Shown here piece after piece: positions 23,197-34,823 of a DNA stretch of 64,000 bases. The DNA is from Siphonodentalium dalli (Eukaryota > Mollusca > Scaphopoda > Gadilida > Siphonodentaliidae): positions 36,769,797 through 36,833,796 of the forward strand of contig CP136061.1 in the NCBI GenBank assembly GCA_032622095.1, given 5' to 3'. Made by a program: the position numbers and the translations under genes. A model generated the notes under the pieces. The model saw nothing but the letters and a program-made list of their open reading frames with translations. It ran no database searches and was not told the DNA's origin. Positions within the stretch are counted from its first letter, which is position 1. Each line of letters opens with the position of its first letter.

Positions 23197-23458
23197 TTAA
23201 CCCTCTCATAACCGGGGCTTCACTGGTGCAGCACTAAAGACCCTGTGCCAGTCCATTCTCTTATATATGCGAGTCTCCCATAGGGAGCCTCATATATATA
23301 AGAGAATGCACTGACTACAAGGTCAAGGTAAATAATGTTAGGCCAACGTATTCTCTTATATATGCGAGGCTCCCTATGTGAGACTCGGATATATAAGAGA
23401 ATGCATTGTCACAGAGTTTTCGCAAATTTTCAGGAAGCTCTAATCATGGAAGGGTTCA
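23197..23458. mobile_element. Hairpin MITE with CCCTTCCATGA-type ends, copy 1
   Basis: The left border is TTAACCCTCTCATAACCGGGG; the right is the complement of TTGAACCCTTCCATGA (TTAA decayed). The paired hairpins (23246-23314 and 23341-23410) have the same stem words but a different loop (CTCCCATAGGGAG). It represents a second outer-end class carrying the same hairpin cassette. Confidence 0.7.
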
Positions 23459-23503
23459 ACGTTGCTGGTGTAATAATATTTGCCGAACTGGTGTTGATTG
23501 CTT

Positions 23504-23874
23504 AAAGTGATGTTAAACACCCCGGTGAGAAGATCAAATAGAAATAGAGAATAATCTTGTTCAAAGAAGTAATTTTTACAAATTTATTTCCAAATTTTCA
23601 ACACACACAGTCATTCTCATATATCCATTTAATGCAGTGACTCTCGATGACGAAATCGTTTTCGTCAGTTTATCACAGATAGATGCGTCCCGAATCGAGT
23701 AGTAAATATTTACAATTGAGTGTAGTTCAGACGATGTTGTCTATGGAGTGGTACGGTCGTTTTGCTTCAAATTTTCGTTGATGTTAGTAGAATGTTCATT
23801 CCCCCAGTTGGCATTGTGTCTGTAAACTAACTTCTCAGTTTTACGCATCCAAACAAGTACATAATATGTCTTTA
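23504..23874 (+). repeat. Dispersed AAAGTGATGTTAAACAC repeat, copy 1
   Basis: About 370 bases. Closely matches 25188-25536 and more distantly 28573-28860 and 53271-53600 (shared GCGTCCCGAATCGAG and GATGTTAGTAGAATG). Non-coding and unnamed. Confidence 0.82.
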
Positions 23875-24583
23875 ACGGAACATACAATTTAGATGGGATC
23901 GTTACTAATCATTATCTAATTAATGTACATGTGTATATGGAACCCAAAAAATACCTAGAACTACAATCCTAGGATATATACAAGATTCACAGAGACAATG
24001 CTTTGTTTTATTATCAGTATTATTGGTTATTGAATATTACGCAAACAATATGACAATAAGTTGTTTTCCCCACAAAAATACAGTCATTTTATGTTTATAT
24101 CTCATTTGAATTTGAGCCGCGTTTTGACACGGTCATTGGAATTATACAAATTATATACAATGTCTTTTTGTATGACCGCGGACATTACACAATGCGCCTG
24201 CTGTTGCCTGTATCAGCTGAGCGCCTGCTGGCAACAATATTACCATTTGGATTGACAGCGCTGCCGTTCATGTTGCCAGTAAACTGATAAACTTCCACTC
24301 GTCACACAGGAAATGTGAAGGCAATATTTACCTTCGATTCAATTCATGAATAAAGACATTGGATGTTATACATGTACGAATGCGTGTATCCATATGTTAA
24401 CGACGGGGCTCGCGGTACTCAATCAGGGCGGAACGAAGCACATAAACCCTTTATTTACTAAATGGATTCTGCCATCATACTATATAGAAATATATATTGG
24501 AATGGTCTATTATTGATCTCCAGGGATGTTCAGAAAAAATAAGCAGACGACAAATAGATAATAGAAGTGTGTGATATGTTCTG

Positions 24584-25085
24584 TTAAAGGCACGTGAGGC
24601 CTTAGTTGTCGAAAATATTCATATTTGTTCCAATCACCGTAAACAGAAAAACATTAAAACGCATACAGTTTCGTTCATATATACCATGACCATCGCATAA
24701 ACAGCATGTTATCATAAAGATTTACTATATTTTACCTAATCAAGAGCCTGATTGTGTTGCAGATGACAACACAATGCTACTGGCTAATAACACACAAATG
24801 GCATAAACGCTCTTTATTAGTTCCATATTAGGTATTCACCAACAAAGAACGCTCTTTATGTTTACCATCATAATATAAACAAACACCAGAAAAGTAACTT
24901 TTTATGCTTTTGTTTACATAACAATGGTCAAACATTTGACAATAACATACTGTTTATGCGATATTTCTTATTTGTATACGGACAAAGTATGTCTACATTT
25001 TGTTGTTCTTTCTGTTTGTGGCGGTTTTTGACGGGTGGAAATATTTTCACACGATACCCACCGCCAAGGCCAATCGTACCTTTAA
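24584..25085 (-). mobile_element. TTAA-flanked MITE, subfamily A, copy 3 (inverted)
   Basis: Reverse-oriented copy with intact TTAA borders. It starts AGGCACGTGAGG and ends in the complement of CACGGTTGG-type sequence with mutations. Confidence 0.88.
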
Positions 25086-25187
25086 TTGGTGGGATAATAA
25101 ATGTTCAGATAAAAAGATCAACCAAACGGCCTGTCTGAAGAGTTCATTAGGGAACTACTCGTCAGCGAGTATTTAGTAACGCAGGGT

Positions 25188-25536
25188 TAAAGTGATGTTA
25201 AACACCCCGGTGAGGAGATGAAATAGAAATATAGAATAATCTTGTTCAAAGAAGTAATTTTTACAAATTTATTTCAAAATTTTCAACACACACAGTCATT
25301 CTCATATATCGATGACGAAATCGTTTTCGTCAGTTTATCACAGATAGATGCGTCCCGAATCGAGTAGTAAACAATTGAGTGTAGTTCGGACGATGTTTTC
25401 TATGGAGTGGTACTGTCGTTTTGCTTAAGATTTTAGTGGATGTTAGTAGAATGTTACATTCCCCCAATTGGCATAGTGCCTGAAAACTAACTTCTCAGTT
25501 TTACGCATCCAAACAAGTACATAATATGTCTTTAAT
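25188..25536 (+). repeat. Dispersed AAAGTGATGTTAAACAC repeat, copy 2
   Basis: Very similar to copy 1, with a ~20-base deletion before CGATGACGAAATCG. Begins TTAAAGTGATG. Confidence 0.82.
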
Positions 25537-25750
25537 CCACTATAATCCCTCTGGATAAGTCGATGCTAGTTCAGTTCAGTTCCTCATTCGTGTATGGTCG
25601 CAATACCGGACCGTATTGTTCGACCCAGCTTTAGCATGTTTTCTCTTGTTTTGGGAAAGACAGATCGTGCCACGAATATTTACTCTGGCTACGCCCGTAG
25701 AGATCATATTCCACTCGTTCAATACATGGGAACGTTTTGATTTTCAGGCA

Positions 25751-25835
25751 AAGACCTTTATAACATTGAAAAAAACAACGCAGGTATTATATTTCTTAGT
25801 CCATACCTGTTCCAATCATATATTTTACTTTGTGT
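25751..25835 (+). repeat. Half-copy of the 46-kb foldback element
   Basis: Matches the left arm of 45987-46325 (CCTTTATAACATTGAAAAAA, ATATTTCTTAGTCCATACC and downstream TATTTTACTTTGTG). No inverted partner. Confidence 0.5.
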
Positions 25836-26037
25836 CTCTTATATACAATCATGGGATTACCCACGGGTAATCAATTCAATGTGTATAGCTATACCGGCTT
25901 ACATAAGTCGTTATTAACTAACAAATGTTATGAAACATCAAAAAGTTCCCACGGCACGTTTTGAAATAGTGGAATATGATCTCTACTTGTGAAGCCAGGG
26001 AACAACATAGTCAGGCCGTTTCACCCATGCAAGTGTA

Positions 26038-26038
<1 letters not shown>

Positions 26039-26068
<30 letters not shown>
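26039..26068. repeat. (TA)n microsatellite
   Basis: About 14-15 TA dinucleotides in a row. Confidence 0.95.
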
Positions 26069-26100
26069 CTTTATTGACCTTCTCATGAGAAAGTAATATA

Positions 26101-26289
26101 CAGTAATGCCCTAAATAATCGACTCCTTAACCACAACATAATTATGGGTAACTTTTCAGGATTTAGTCGGAAATATGGCTTGTTGCTATTCATCGGAAAG
26201 CTCTCACTGAGCCATATTTCCAACTAAATCCTGAAAAGTTACCAACAATTCTGCTGTGGTTAAGGAGTCGATTATTTAGGGCATTACTG
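26101..26289. mobile_element. pogo/Tigger-like foldback MITE, copy 1
   Basis: Near-perfect inverted repeat starting CAGTAATGCCCTAAATAATC, with TA on both sides (26099-26100, 26290-26291). CAGT-start ends with TA duplication are typical of pogo/Tigger elements. No coding sequence. Confidence 0.82.
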
Positions 26290-26649
26290 TACATGGCCGT
26301 ACCAACATATGACCAAAGATAGCTCACGTCACTAATTGGCCAAAGTCGCTAACGATTCATAAAGTTATTCTTAATGCGGCATAATATAAAATCGTACCTT
26401 GGAATTTAAAAGTATACTTTTTCTTAACGCATATGACGGAAAAATGTGAGTTAATAAATGTCCAATGACAGCAATAACAATCATTCGGATCAGGTGAAGC
26501 CACAGTAAGCCGTCTAGCGATATGGAAGCTATTTCGAGTCCCAATAAGTGCAGATTTTTAATTAACGTGACGGGTAACAATATTCGTGAAACCGGACGTA
26601 TTATTCCACCCCTTTTTAACCTGTGTTTTATTGTTTCAGGGAAGATCTT

Positions 26650-26881
26650 GACAATCCCACGTATATTATATATATCATGACAATCCCACGTATATTATAT
26701 ATATCATGACAATCCCACGTATATTATATATATCATGACAATCCCACGTATATTATATATATCATGACAATCCCACGTATATTATATATATCATGACAAT
26801 CCCACGTATATTATATATATCATGACAATCCCACGTATATTATATATATCATGACAATCCCACGTATATTATATATATCAT
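26650..26881. repeat. 29-bp tandem repeat, 8 essentially perfect copies
   Basis: Eight copies of GACAATCCCACGTATATT plus ATATATATCAT with no visible differences. Such homogeneity indicates very recent expansion. Confidence 0.97.
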
Positions 26882-27435
26882 ATTTAGATGTATAGAGGCA
26901 GTGGCTTCGTATGAGTGTCTCTGACTGCTGCCTTATTTCATTAATGAATTGTTAGGACTCCGGTATCGTGTTCGCCATGAAAGGGATTTACAACAAAATA
27001 ACCCTAACACCAGGGTTGGTGGGTGGCAGAAATTAAGGGTACGGGGCACAACCGTCAAAGTGGAACTTATTTCTATGTAAATTATTAATTATACTCACGC
27101 CAATCGGCGGCAAGGGGCTGGATAATCGTCATGCCCAAGATCCGCCACACCTTCCAAACATTGGTGTACTAGGAATTCATCGACCACCCCACTGTTTCAG
27201 ACTTTGTAATTTTAGTTCACTGAGTACACGGTGCTCATTTAACACTACGGAGGTAGACACATAACGGATCTAACGTTATCACTAACTTATCACAGTAACA
27301 CAATTCATTTCCTCAGACATTTTATTCTGTGATGCATGCGATAGTGCCACTATCTTTACATGTATGGATGCTCCGACTCATGTCATACTTACATTTATTA
27401 CATGATTAGCACTATTTTCCTATGTAATATTCGAG

Positions 27436-28060
27436 CGTAATAGACACGTGTAATATCGTCGCGTGCAATGACTGTCACGCTGCTATTTGGGCCAAAGTTC
27501 GCAGTTCGCTGGCTGCAGTTAATTATTGTTCTTTTCGATACAATTTTAGCGAGTATATGATCATGTGATAAAAAGTATCTCAAACTCGTTCTATTTTATA
27601 CGTAATTTATCAACCTCGTCCACTAAATTCTATTTGAACCTCGGTAAACCTCGGCTCAAATCGAATTTAGTGAACTCGGTTGATAAATCCGTATAAAATA
27701 GTAACTCGTTTGAGATCCTCTATTTATCACATAATTTGGCCATAAAAGCAGTTTCATAATTATCGGTAATAGACACGTTTAATATCAGCGCGTGCGATGA
27801 CGTCACGGCGTTATTCAAATAACTTGCGATCGCTGTAGTTTATGATTGTTGTTTTCGATGAATATTGCGCGTTGCTTCGGGTTTATTTGATCATGTGATA
27901 AAAGGTATCTCACACTCGTCCTATTTTATACGTAATTTATCAACCTCGTCCACTAAATTCTATTTGAGCCTCGGTAAACCTCGGCTCAAATCGAATTTAG
28001 TGAACTCGGTTGATAAATTCCGTATAAAATAGAAACTCATGTGAGATCCTCTATGTATGG
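27436..28060. repeat. Tandem duplication (~325 bp x2), each ending in a ~165-bp palindrome
   Basis: Two diverged direct copies (starts TAATATCGTCGCGTGC and TAATATCAGCGCGTGC). Each contains a hairpin (27563-27732 and 27893-28056) with stem words CTATTTTATACGTAATTTAT and AACCTCGTCCACTAAATTC. Stems are better conserved between copies than the sequence before them. Confidence 0.78.
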
Positions 28061-28572
28061 ATGCCCAATCACATATCAATTAAACCACTTGCACTACACA
28101 TGCAACAAAATAGCCATACAATCAGTGTACCAGGCATGCACCGCCGGCCGACTACTTTATAAATTTTAAATAGTTGTGCACCGAGTACATAGCCGAAGCG
28201 CGGCTAAAAATATAACAGTTATAGCTAGTTAACTGATTTGAGAATAAAATTGATGGATTCTCGAATTTGAACCAATCAACATCACGCTGACTGCTATCTT
28301 TTTTGTGTTTATCACTTACAATTCATAACAAGCGATATGCGGTGCACATGGCGAATATTATGTAGATACCAGTGGTCTTATCTTCGACCGTTCACAGCTG
28401 TTGCCGCATACATCTGCATACACTCAAAAATCGAATTCAATCTGCCACGCATTTGGTAACAGTTGAGTATATGATAAAACATGGACATGTGTACTGTCAC
28501 TATACAGGGAAATCACATCGCATTTCGCATGATTTGTTGATGGATTGGAGTTTATCATCGTTATATATAATT

Positions 28573-28860
28573 TAAAGTGATGTGAAACACTCATCTGAGG
28601 TATTTAGAACCGAACAAAAAAGAATCATGCCACAATAAGATATTTTCATAAATTTAGTAACAAAATAGGCAGAAAACAGAGATAGTTGTACACGAATTAC
28701 ATGCAGTGATGACTATTGTACACGAATTACATGCAGTGATGACTATTGATGGCGTATACCAAATAAAGCGTCCCGAATAAACTACTAAATATTTACATTT
28801 GCGCGTTGTTCAAACATTGTGTTCTCTGAATTGGCACAGTCGATTCGGTTAGAATTGTTT
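28573..28860 (+). repeat. Dispersed AAAGTGATGTTAAACAC repeat, copy 3 (diverged)
   Basis: Starts AAAGTGATGTGAAACAC. Includes a perfect internal tandem duplication of ~30 bases (TTGTACACGAATTACATGCA) near 28687-28746. Confidence 0.65.
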
Positions 28861-29780
28861 TTCGTTGTTCGATTCTCTACCCGGACGTGTATTCATGTCT
28901 AGTGATCCTGCCACAACTAGCTTTTTCCCGTCAAATATGTATACATCGCTAAACTACTATTGCAAACGACGCCATAATCTACTCATGCGTAATTGAACAT
29001 GACTATTAATAAACATACCGTGACGGGTCTGTAATGATGCAACCACGCCACAACAAATCAAATCATGTTGATTGTCTACTAAATCAAGTAAAGATATTTA
29101 GACAACATTAATTAACATATGTACACAATTTACAGATCACACGCGTGCGTAGCAATATTTACATCAACAGTAGCAGGTAGTTGCGAGCGAACTACAGCTA
29201 CGGAAATTACTTGGAGATCCCAACAATGCATGCAGCTCATATCTACTCACAAGTACCAACTACTGTGGTAACACCCTCACGCCCACCACCCCTGTCATAT
29301 CGCACCACAAGCCATCAGGCACCAGGGATAGAGCATCAGTGTATGTTGCGTGCGTGCTTCTGTCTTATCACAGCCGAATTAGTTGTGATGCCAACTAATT
29401 CTCCCCTACCATGACATGAGTGGACTCGCAAATGTACGCTGTATTACATTGGCGTCTCATTCAACGTGACAGCTTCTGTTAGAAAGCCAACCGAAGATAG
29501 TAATTAGTCATCGAACACCCGTCAAATCAGACACACTGATGACCATACGACAATCACATTTTGAGATATAGCGGAAAGTATTGGAGAGTCCGACGCTACT
29601 GTAACATACCTCAACGGAAGTATATACCAACCATCGCCCGCCCTGCACACCAGGTGTATTCGATGGAATATAGCGCTGCGCACGACAGAATCTCTCTTGA
29701 TCACAGCGGGTTAGTTTATGTAGCTTATCTCTAACTTCATCATAATCGACGATGAAATGTTCGATATTCTGCGCATGTTT
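28861..29780. other. Unassigned stretch before the minisatellite
   Basis: A minus-strand open frame (29508-29870) runs from here into the first minisatellite units. Its upstream part (HKLTRCDQERF) looks protein-like, but no family was recognised and the repeat overlap argues against a gene. Confidence 0.2.
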
Positions 29781-30778
29781 GGGCTCATATTGTATGCACG
29801 CCTCTTCGGCTGGAACGTCGATGTTTGATAGGGAGGGTCCTGCGGATGTTTGGGTTCCTATTGTAGGCACGCCTCTTCAGCTGTAACGTCGATGTTTGAT
29901 AGGGAGGGTCCTGCGCATGTTTGGGCTTCTATTGTGTGCACGCCTCTTCAACTGGAACGTCGATGTTTGATAGGGATGGTCCTGCAAATGTTTGGGCTCC
30001 TATTGTAATGCACGCCTCTTCAGCTGGAACGTCGATGTTTGATAGGGAGGGTCCTGCGAATGTTTGGGTTCCTATTGTAGGCACGCCTCTTCAGCTGGAA
30101 CGTCGATGTTTGATAAGGAGGGTCCTGCGGATGTTTGGGTTCCTATTGTAGGCACGCCTCTTCAGCTGTAACGTCGATGTTTGATAGGGAGGGTCCTGTG
30201 CATGTTTGGGCTTCTATTGTGTGCACGCCTCTTCAGCTGTAACGTCGATGTTTGATAGGGAGGGTCCTGCGAATGTTTGGGCTCCTATTGTAATGCACGC
30301 CTCTTCAGCTGGAACGTCGATGTTTGATAGGGAGGGTCCTGCGAATGTTTGGGTTCCTATTGTAGGCACGCCTCTTCAGCTGGAACGTCGATGTTTGGTA
30401 AGGAGGGTCCTGCGGATGTTTGGGTTCCTATTGTAGGCACGCCTCTTCAGCTGTAACGTCGATGTTTGATAGGGAGGGTCCTGCGCATGTTTGGGCTCCT
30501 ATTGTAATGCACGCCTCTTCAGCTGGAACGTCGATGTTTGATAGGGAGGGTCCTGCGAATGTTTGGGCTCAAATTGTATGCACGCCTCTTCAGCTGGAAC
30601 GTCGATGTTTGATAGGGAGGGTCCTGCGAATGTTTGGGCTCCTATTGTAATGCACGCCTCTTCAGCTGGAACGTCGATGTTTGATAGGGAGGGTCCTGCG
30701 AATGTTTGGGCTCAAATTGTATGCACGCCTCTTCAGCTGGAACGTCGATGTTTGATAGGGAGGGTCCTGTGTATGTTT
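29781..30778. repeat. 71-bp minisatellite, 14 copies with higher-order structure
   Basis: Units begin GGGCTCCTATTGTA and include CACGCCTCTTCAGCTGGAAC and GATAGGGAGGGTCCTGCG. Variant units recur in a fixed four-unit order with a ~285-base period in units 3-10, then as two-unit repeats in units 11-14. Unit length 71-72 is not a multiple of three, so the open frames crossing it are not coding. Confidence 0.95.
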
Positions 30779-30975
30779 GGCCTCTTCACATTATTACCCC
30801 GGCTGTTGAGCAATGCCGAGTCTAAGCAGATTCGATCCCGACGCCTGTTATCCGATTCGATATCGACATCGAATCGGTGCGCTGATTCGAACATTATAGA
30901 ATCGGCATTATTTAATGTCATTATTTATTTCCGCGCCTAGATGAAGTATCGGTGAATTGTTCAATGAAATATCAT

Positions 30976-31060
30976 AAATAGAGCATGCCTTGGTGTCTCC
31001 GCGGGTATAGTGCCCAATTAGCACTATACCCGAGTAGTCAATTCCAAGCCGTGCTCTATT
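30976..31060. repeat. 85-bp hairpin
   Basis: AATAGAGCATGCCTTGG pairs imperfectly with CCAAGCCGTGCTCTATT. The tip GGGTATAGTGC/GCACTATACCC is perfect. Confidence 0.65.
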
Positions 31061-31545
31061 GATTAAATATATACACACCAAAGAATGCAAATTTCATATT
31101 GAAAACAAAATAATCAAAGTTGTCCCTCTAAAACATTGGGTCTATATGAAGAGAATGGATAGCAAATTCAATAACAACACGTTTCTGTCTGGTGGCACTT
31201 CGCGTTACAAACATGTTCTTTTATACTCGATCGAATACTAATAAGAAGTAAATAGGTTTCATAACAATTGGCCTGGAGCCATTGAAACATCTTTAAAAGG
31301 CGATTGTTTTCGTTACGATAAATATCTCTCTACCAGTGTTCAATTTAATGCTGTTATTATCCTAACTGACAGTGCGTGGGACTACCTGGGAACTACCGTA
31401 TAATAGATATACAAAGATGATTAATTCATGCATCACCCTCAGGCTGCGTCTCATTCTCAAGTCGCATAATTGATTATGGCTCCCAATAGGGCTGAGGATC
31501 TCTGTAACTAAAAATCTATATCCAAAATCTATATTACGTCACGTT

Positions 31546-31823
31546 AGAGAAAGACTGTGCTCTGTGTGTAATTCAAAACAAATTGAGTCAGAATATCATT
31601 TCATCTCAGAATATTAGTCCTACGAAAGTATTCGTGAAACTTAGGTAAAGGAAATAATTGGAATGTTCCCTCATTTCTTAAAAATGACAAATTATGAGAA
31701 GTTCAGATTTATTATGCAGAATGAAAAAACCGTCAACGTTATATGCGACACGATCCGGTCTTTTTCACCATTCGAGACAATATATCTAACAAAAGCTTGC
31801 AAGTATATATACGACATTTTTTA
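31546..31823 (+). pseudogene. LINE reverse-transcriptase C-terminal fragment, diverged
   Basis: The frame reads RERLCSVCNSKQIESEYHFI, a CxxC-EYHF block of the non-LTR ORF2 C-terminus. A stop falls where the CP motif should be, then the frame stays open ~75 codons. The 3' region to ~31980 ends in TTAAATCTTATCTTATG-like repeats. 5'-truncated and inactive. Confidence 0.68.
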
Positions 31824-32148
31824 ATGCAGTAAATTCACGAGAAAATCATTTTAAGGTTACATATCGTACGTGATTACTTATGTTAAATTATTCTATATAT
31901 TGATATATGTTGTATTAAATTTTGCAACTGCCCATTTTGGTGTATTTTAAATTAAATCTTATCTTATGTTATCTAATATATATCTAAAAGATATGCAGCA
32001 TAACGCTGGTATCACAGCACTACGCAGTAATTCGAATGCAAAAGTGTGTTGTAAAAGAATGAAACACATTAACACTTATTTAGTGAGTTTACTGGAACAC
32101 GTAGCTTGCAACCGATAGTTCGAACATCTAGATACGTTCGTGAGTTTG

Positions 32149-32335
32149 TGAGCGTTTTAGTCACATTATCGACTCATAATGACTTCATTATAGTTTCTTT
32201 GTGTGCGGACAATGACACAAATAAGCCAACTCACGACTTATCAGGTGTACGCTCTTGTTTCAGAATCAAATAATCACATTATGAACCCATTATATTATAG
32301 GTCGATTATGTGCGTATGTGCGCGAGGATATGTTG
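32149..32335 (-). repeat. CAACATATCCTCGCG element, copy 1
   Basis: Minus-strand copy of a family with ends CAACATATCCTCGCG and internal GGCTTATTTGTGTCATTG. Confidence 0.65.
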
Positions 32336-33059
32336 TCATATTAGGCATATATTAATTTATTGGGCTTGTCACATTCCGGGGTTCACAAGACCATCGTCAT
32401 CATCATCAGTTAACTTTTATTTCGAGAACGAGTCAAATCAATATTAATCCCAGTTAATTACGTGCAGATGTACAAAACAATCACAATAACTTATTTTTTC
32501 TGTTCTATTATACGTTCTCCGTGTATTTGAAAATATTCAGCATTTCTTAATCGTTTCAGTTGTATTCTCAGTTATGTTCTAAGTCTTCCTTTATACGTTC
32601 CTGGTTGAATTAAACGCCCACGTATGTTTTAAACTCCCCTATTATAATCTATGGCATCTGATATGTCTGTGGTGGATTTTAATGTTCCACTTGTGTTCCT
32701 CTCGTTCGTCCGATTCTGAAAAAGGACACCACCTCCTCTGGGTCAGATTTTGGGAAATAAAAGCAGACGACAAATACTATGGAAGTGCAGAGTACTATTT
32801 CTTTGGTGGGAAATGTTCAGATAATAAATGGCATTTGTTGAATTATTACCTAAATATTACCCCGAGGGAACTACTCCACAATTAATATTTAATAAATAAA
32901 GGGTTAAACCACCATGATGTTTTAAGAGGCAATGTCAATCATCTGTATATTATTAATAATTAAATTCAAGGAACATTGAACATCGCTGCAGACGTTTATA
33001 GCAAGGATCTAGTGCAATAACTTAATTCACCAGCGTCTACGTGTACTGAGCTTTACAAA

Positions 33060-33272
33060 CAGTAATGCCCTAAATAATCGATTCCTTAACCACATCATAA
33101 TTATGGGTAATTTTGCAGGATTTAGTCGGGAAAATAGCTTGTTGCTATTCATCAGAAAGCTCTCAGTGAGAGCTTTCCGATGAATTGCAACAAGCCATAT
33201 TTCCGACTAAATCCTGAAAAATTACCCATAATTCTGATGTGGTTAAGGAGTCGATTATTTATGACATTACTG
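33060..33272. mobile_element. pogo/Tigger-like foldback MITE, copy 2
   Basis: Same family as at 26.1 kb but with a longer stem including the AGCTCTCAGTGAGAGCT tip. The right border is TA; the left is AA, probably a mutated TA. Practically the whole element folds on itself. Confidence 0.82.
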
Positions 33273-33677
33273 TATATAAATGCGCATCGTATCTTAACGA
33301 AGTAAAACGGTGGGTCGGCACGCGAACAAACTAATAATTACCATCTGAAGAGGACTTTATGACAGCACAATCTGCGTCTGCGCAGACGATCTAATCAAAA
33401 GTCAAATCAATTCTGATCAGGACGATTCGGTTCAAGGCAATTCGCCCCAAAATACAATGCGAACAAAGAGTAAAGTGTGGCACAATGGGCGCCTTAACCC
33501 ACAGAACCCGAGATGGGCAGTAATATTTGCAATGTTCTTGTTGAACGAGAGACGAGAAGACAGTCTTTTCGCGAATCTACAGTAGCGTTACTGGCGTCTA
33601 TATAAGAGTGACGTCCAATCTGCCTAAAGAGTAAAGAAGCGTCGCGTGTACATGTGTTCGTCTTTAAATATAAATTA

Positions 33678-34087
33678 GAGACCTTTTGCAAAACTATTAC
33701 GATTACGGATAGGATATATTGACCTAATAAGGTGGACACCATCACGATTTACCTACGATTGTTAATTGGTGAGACAGCATATGCCTCACTATATTCAGTT
33801 ACACATATATATTTGATGGAAAAAGAAATGTGTGTCTCTTGCAGATCCCATGTTCTTATCCGTGTGTTATACACCACACGGATACGAATAGAGCGTCCCC
33901 AAGCAGGATTGGTGGCACATCCTTGACACATCTGCACATAATTAAACTGAGTGGGGTATATTTCGTCTCACATAAGAACCCCCGTGCGTAAGATCGAATT
34001 TTGGCCGTATACTGGCAGCATATATCCAAAATCATAATCCGTGTAATCCATATCCGTAATCGTATTCGTGATTTTGCGAAAGGTCTC
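33678..34087. repeat. Spaced inverted repeat (GAGACCTTTTGC arms)
   Basis: 33678-33716 and 34051-34087 are inverted copies (GAGACCTTTTGCAAAA, ATTACGATTACGGATA). A small perfect hairpin TCCGTGTGTTATACACCACACGGA-type lies between, near 33859. Origin unknown. Confidence 0.5.
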
Positions 34088-34177
34088 GAATGATATATAC
34101 TCGCGGACTTGGGTAATGCATGTCTAATATAGAAAGATGCCCCTCCCGACTTGACACATATATTTAGATCGGACCAA

Positions 34178-34823
34178 TTAAAGAGGTACTGTACACTAAA
34201 TCCGGCCATTTATGGAACCATCTCCTTTTATACTCAACATAAAAATAGTCCACAGGACAGTTAATCCTTATATTTATATACATTTAGCGAAAAAGCCACT
34301 TTTGTAAATGTATTTAAATCGAAAAGTGTATCGTGACAAAAACAGCCCAAAATACCCAATAGCACCCTTGGCAAAAGTTAATAGGAGCAATTTCTCTTTC
34401 ATATTGAAACCCGATGATGTATTAAGTCAATCCTGTGCGAGTCCAAATGCGCCCAAAACATTACGCGTTCGTCTTTCCGTTGCGCATTCACCGAGAAATA
34501 ACTGCAACTAGCCACGTGGTCGCCGACCAATCAGAATGCTGGATTTAGTGATGACAACACTCAGTATGTAAATAAATGAATTTGAGCCATGGATTAGTGT
34601 AAAATACACTCATGTGATCGACGAACGATACAAGTAACATGGTATCGAGTCATAAACTCATTTTTATTATAACTACGATGTTGGTTGCATCGTTCGTAAA
34701 TCATATGAGTGTGTGTTGCACAAATCCATGGCTCAAATTCATTTATTTTTTGCATACATTCTGTTGAGTGTAAAAGGATATGGTCGCATAAATGGCCAGA
34801 TTTAGTGTACAGCCCTCCTTTAA
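34178..34823. mobile_element. TTAA-flanked foldback element
   Basis: Ends TTAAAGAGGTACTGTACAC and the complement of TTAAAGGAGGGCTGTACAC. Arms include ACTAAATC-GGCCATTTATG. A nested second palindrome sits inside (34572-34630 against 34688-34746, ATGAATTTGAGCCATGG). TTAA plus AGRRG ends resemble Kolobok, as inference. No transposase. Confidence 0.72.

Noticed and set aside
29508-29870. A 120-codon minus-strand gene.
   Set aside because: The N-terminal third is minisatellite sequence and no family was recognised; overlapping frames exist on the same strand.
29921-30940. Repeat protein encoded by the 71-bp minisatellite (several 76-125-codon open frames).
   Set aside because: The unit is 71-72 bases, so the frame shifts at each unit. 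Overlapping frames arise only because the units lack stops.
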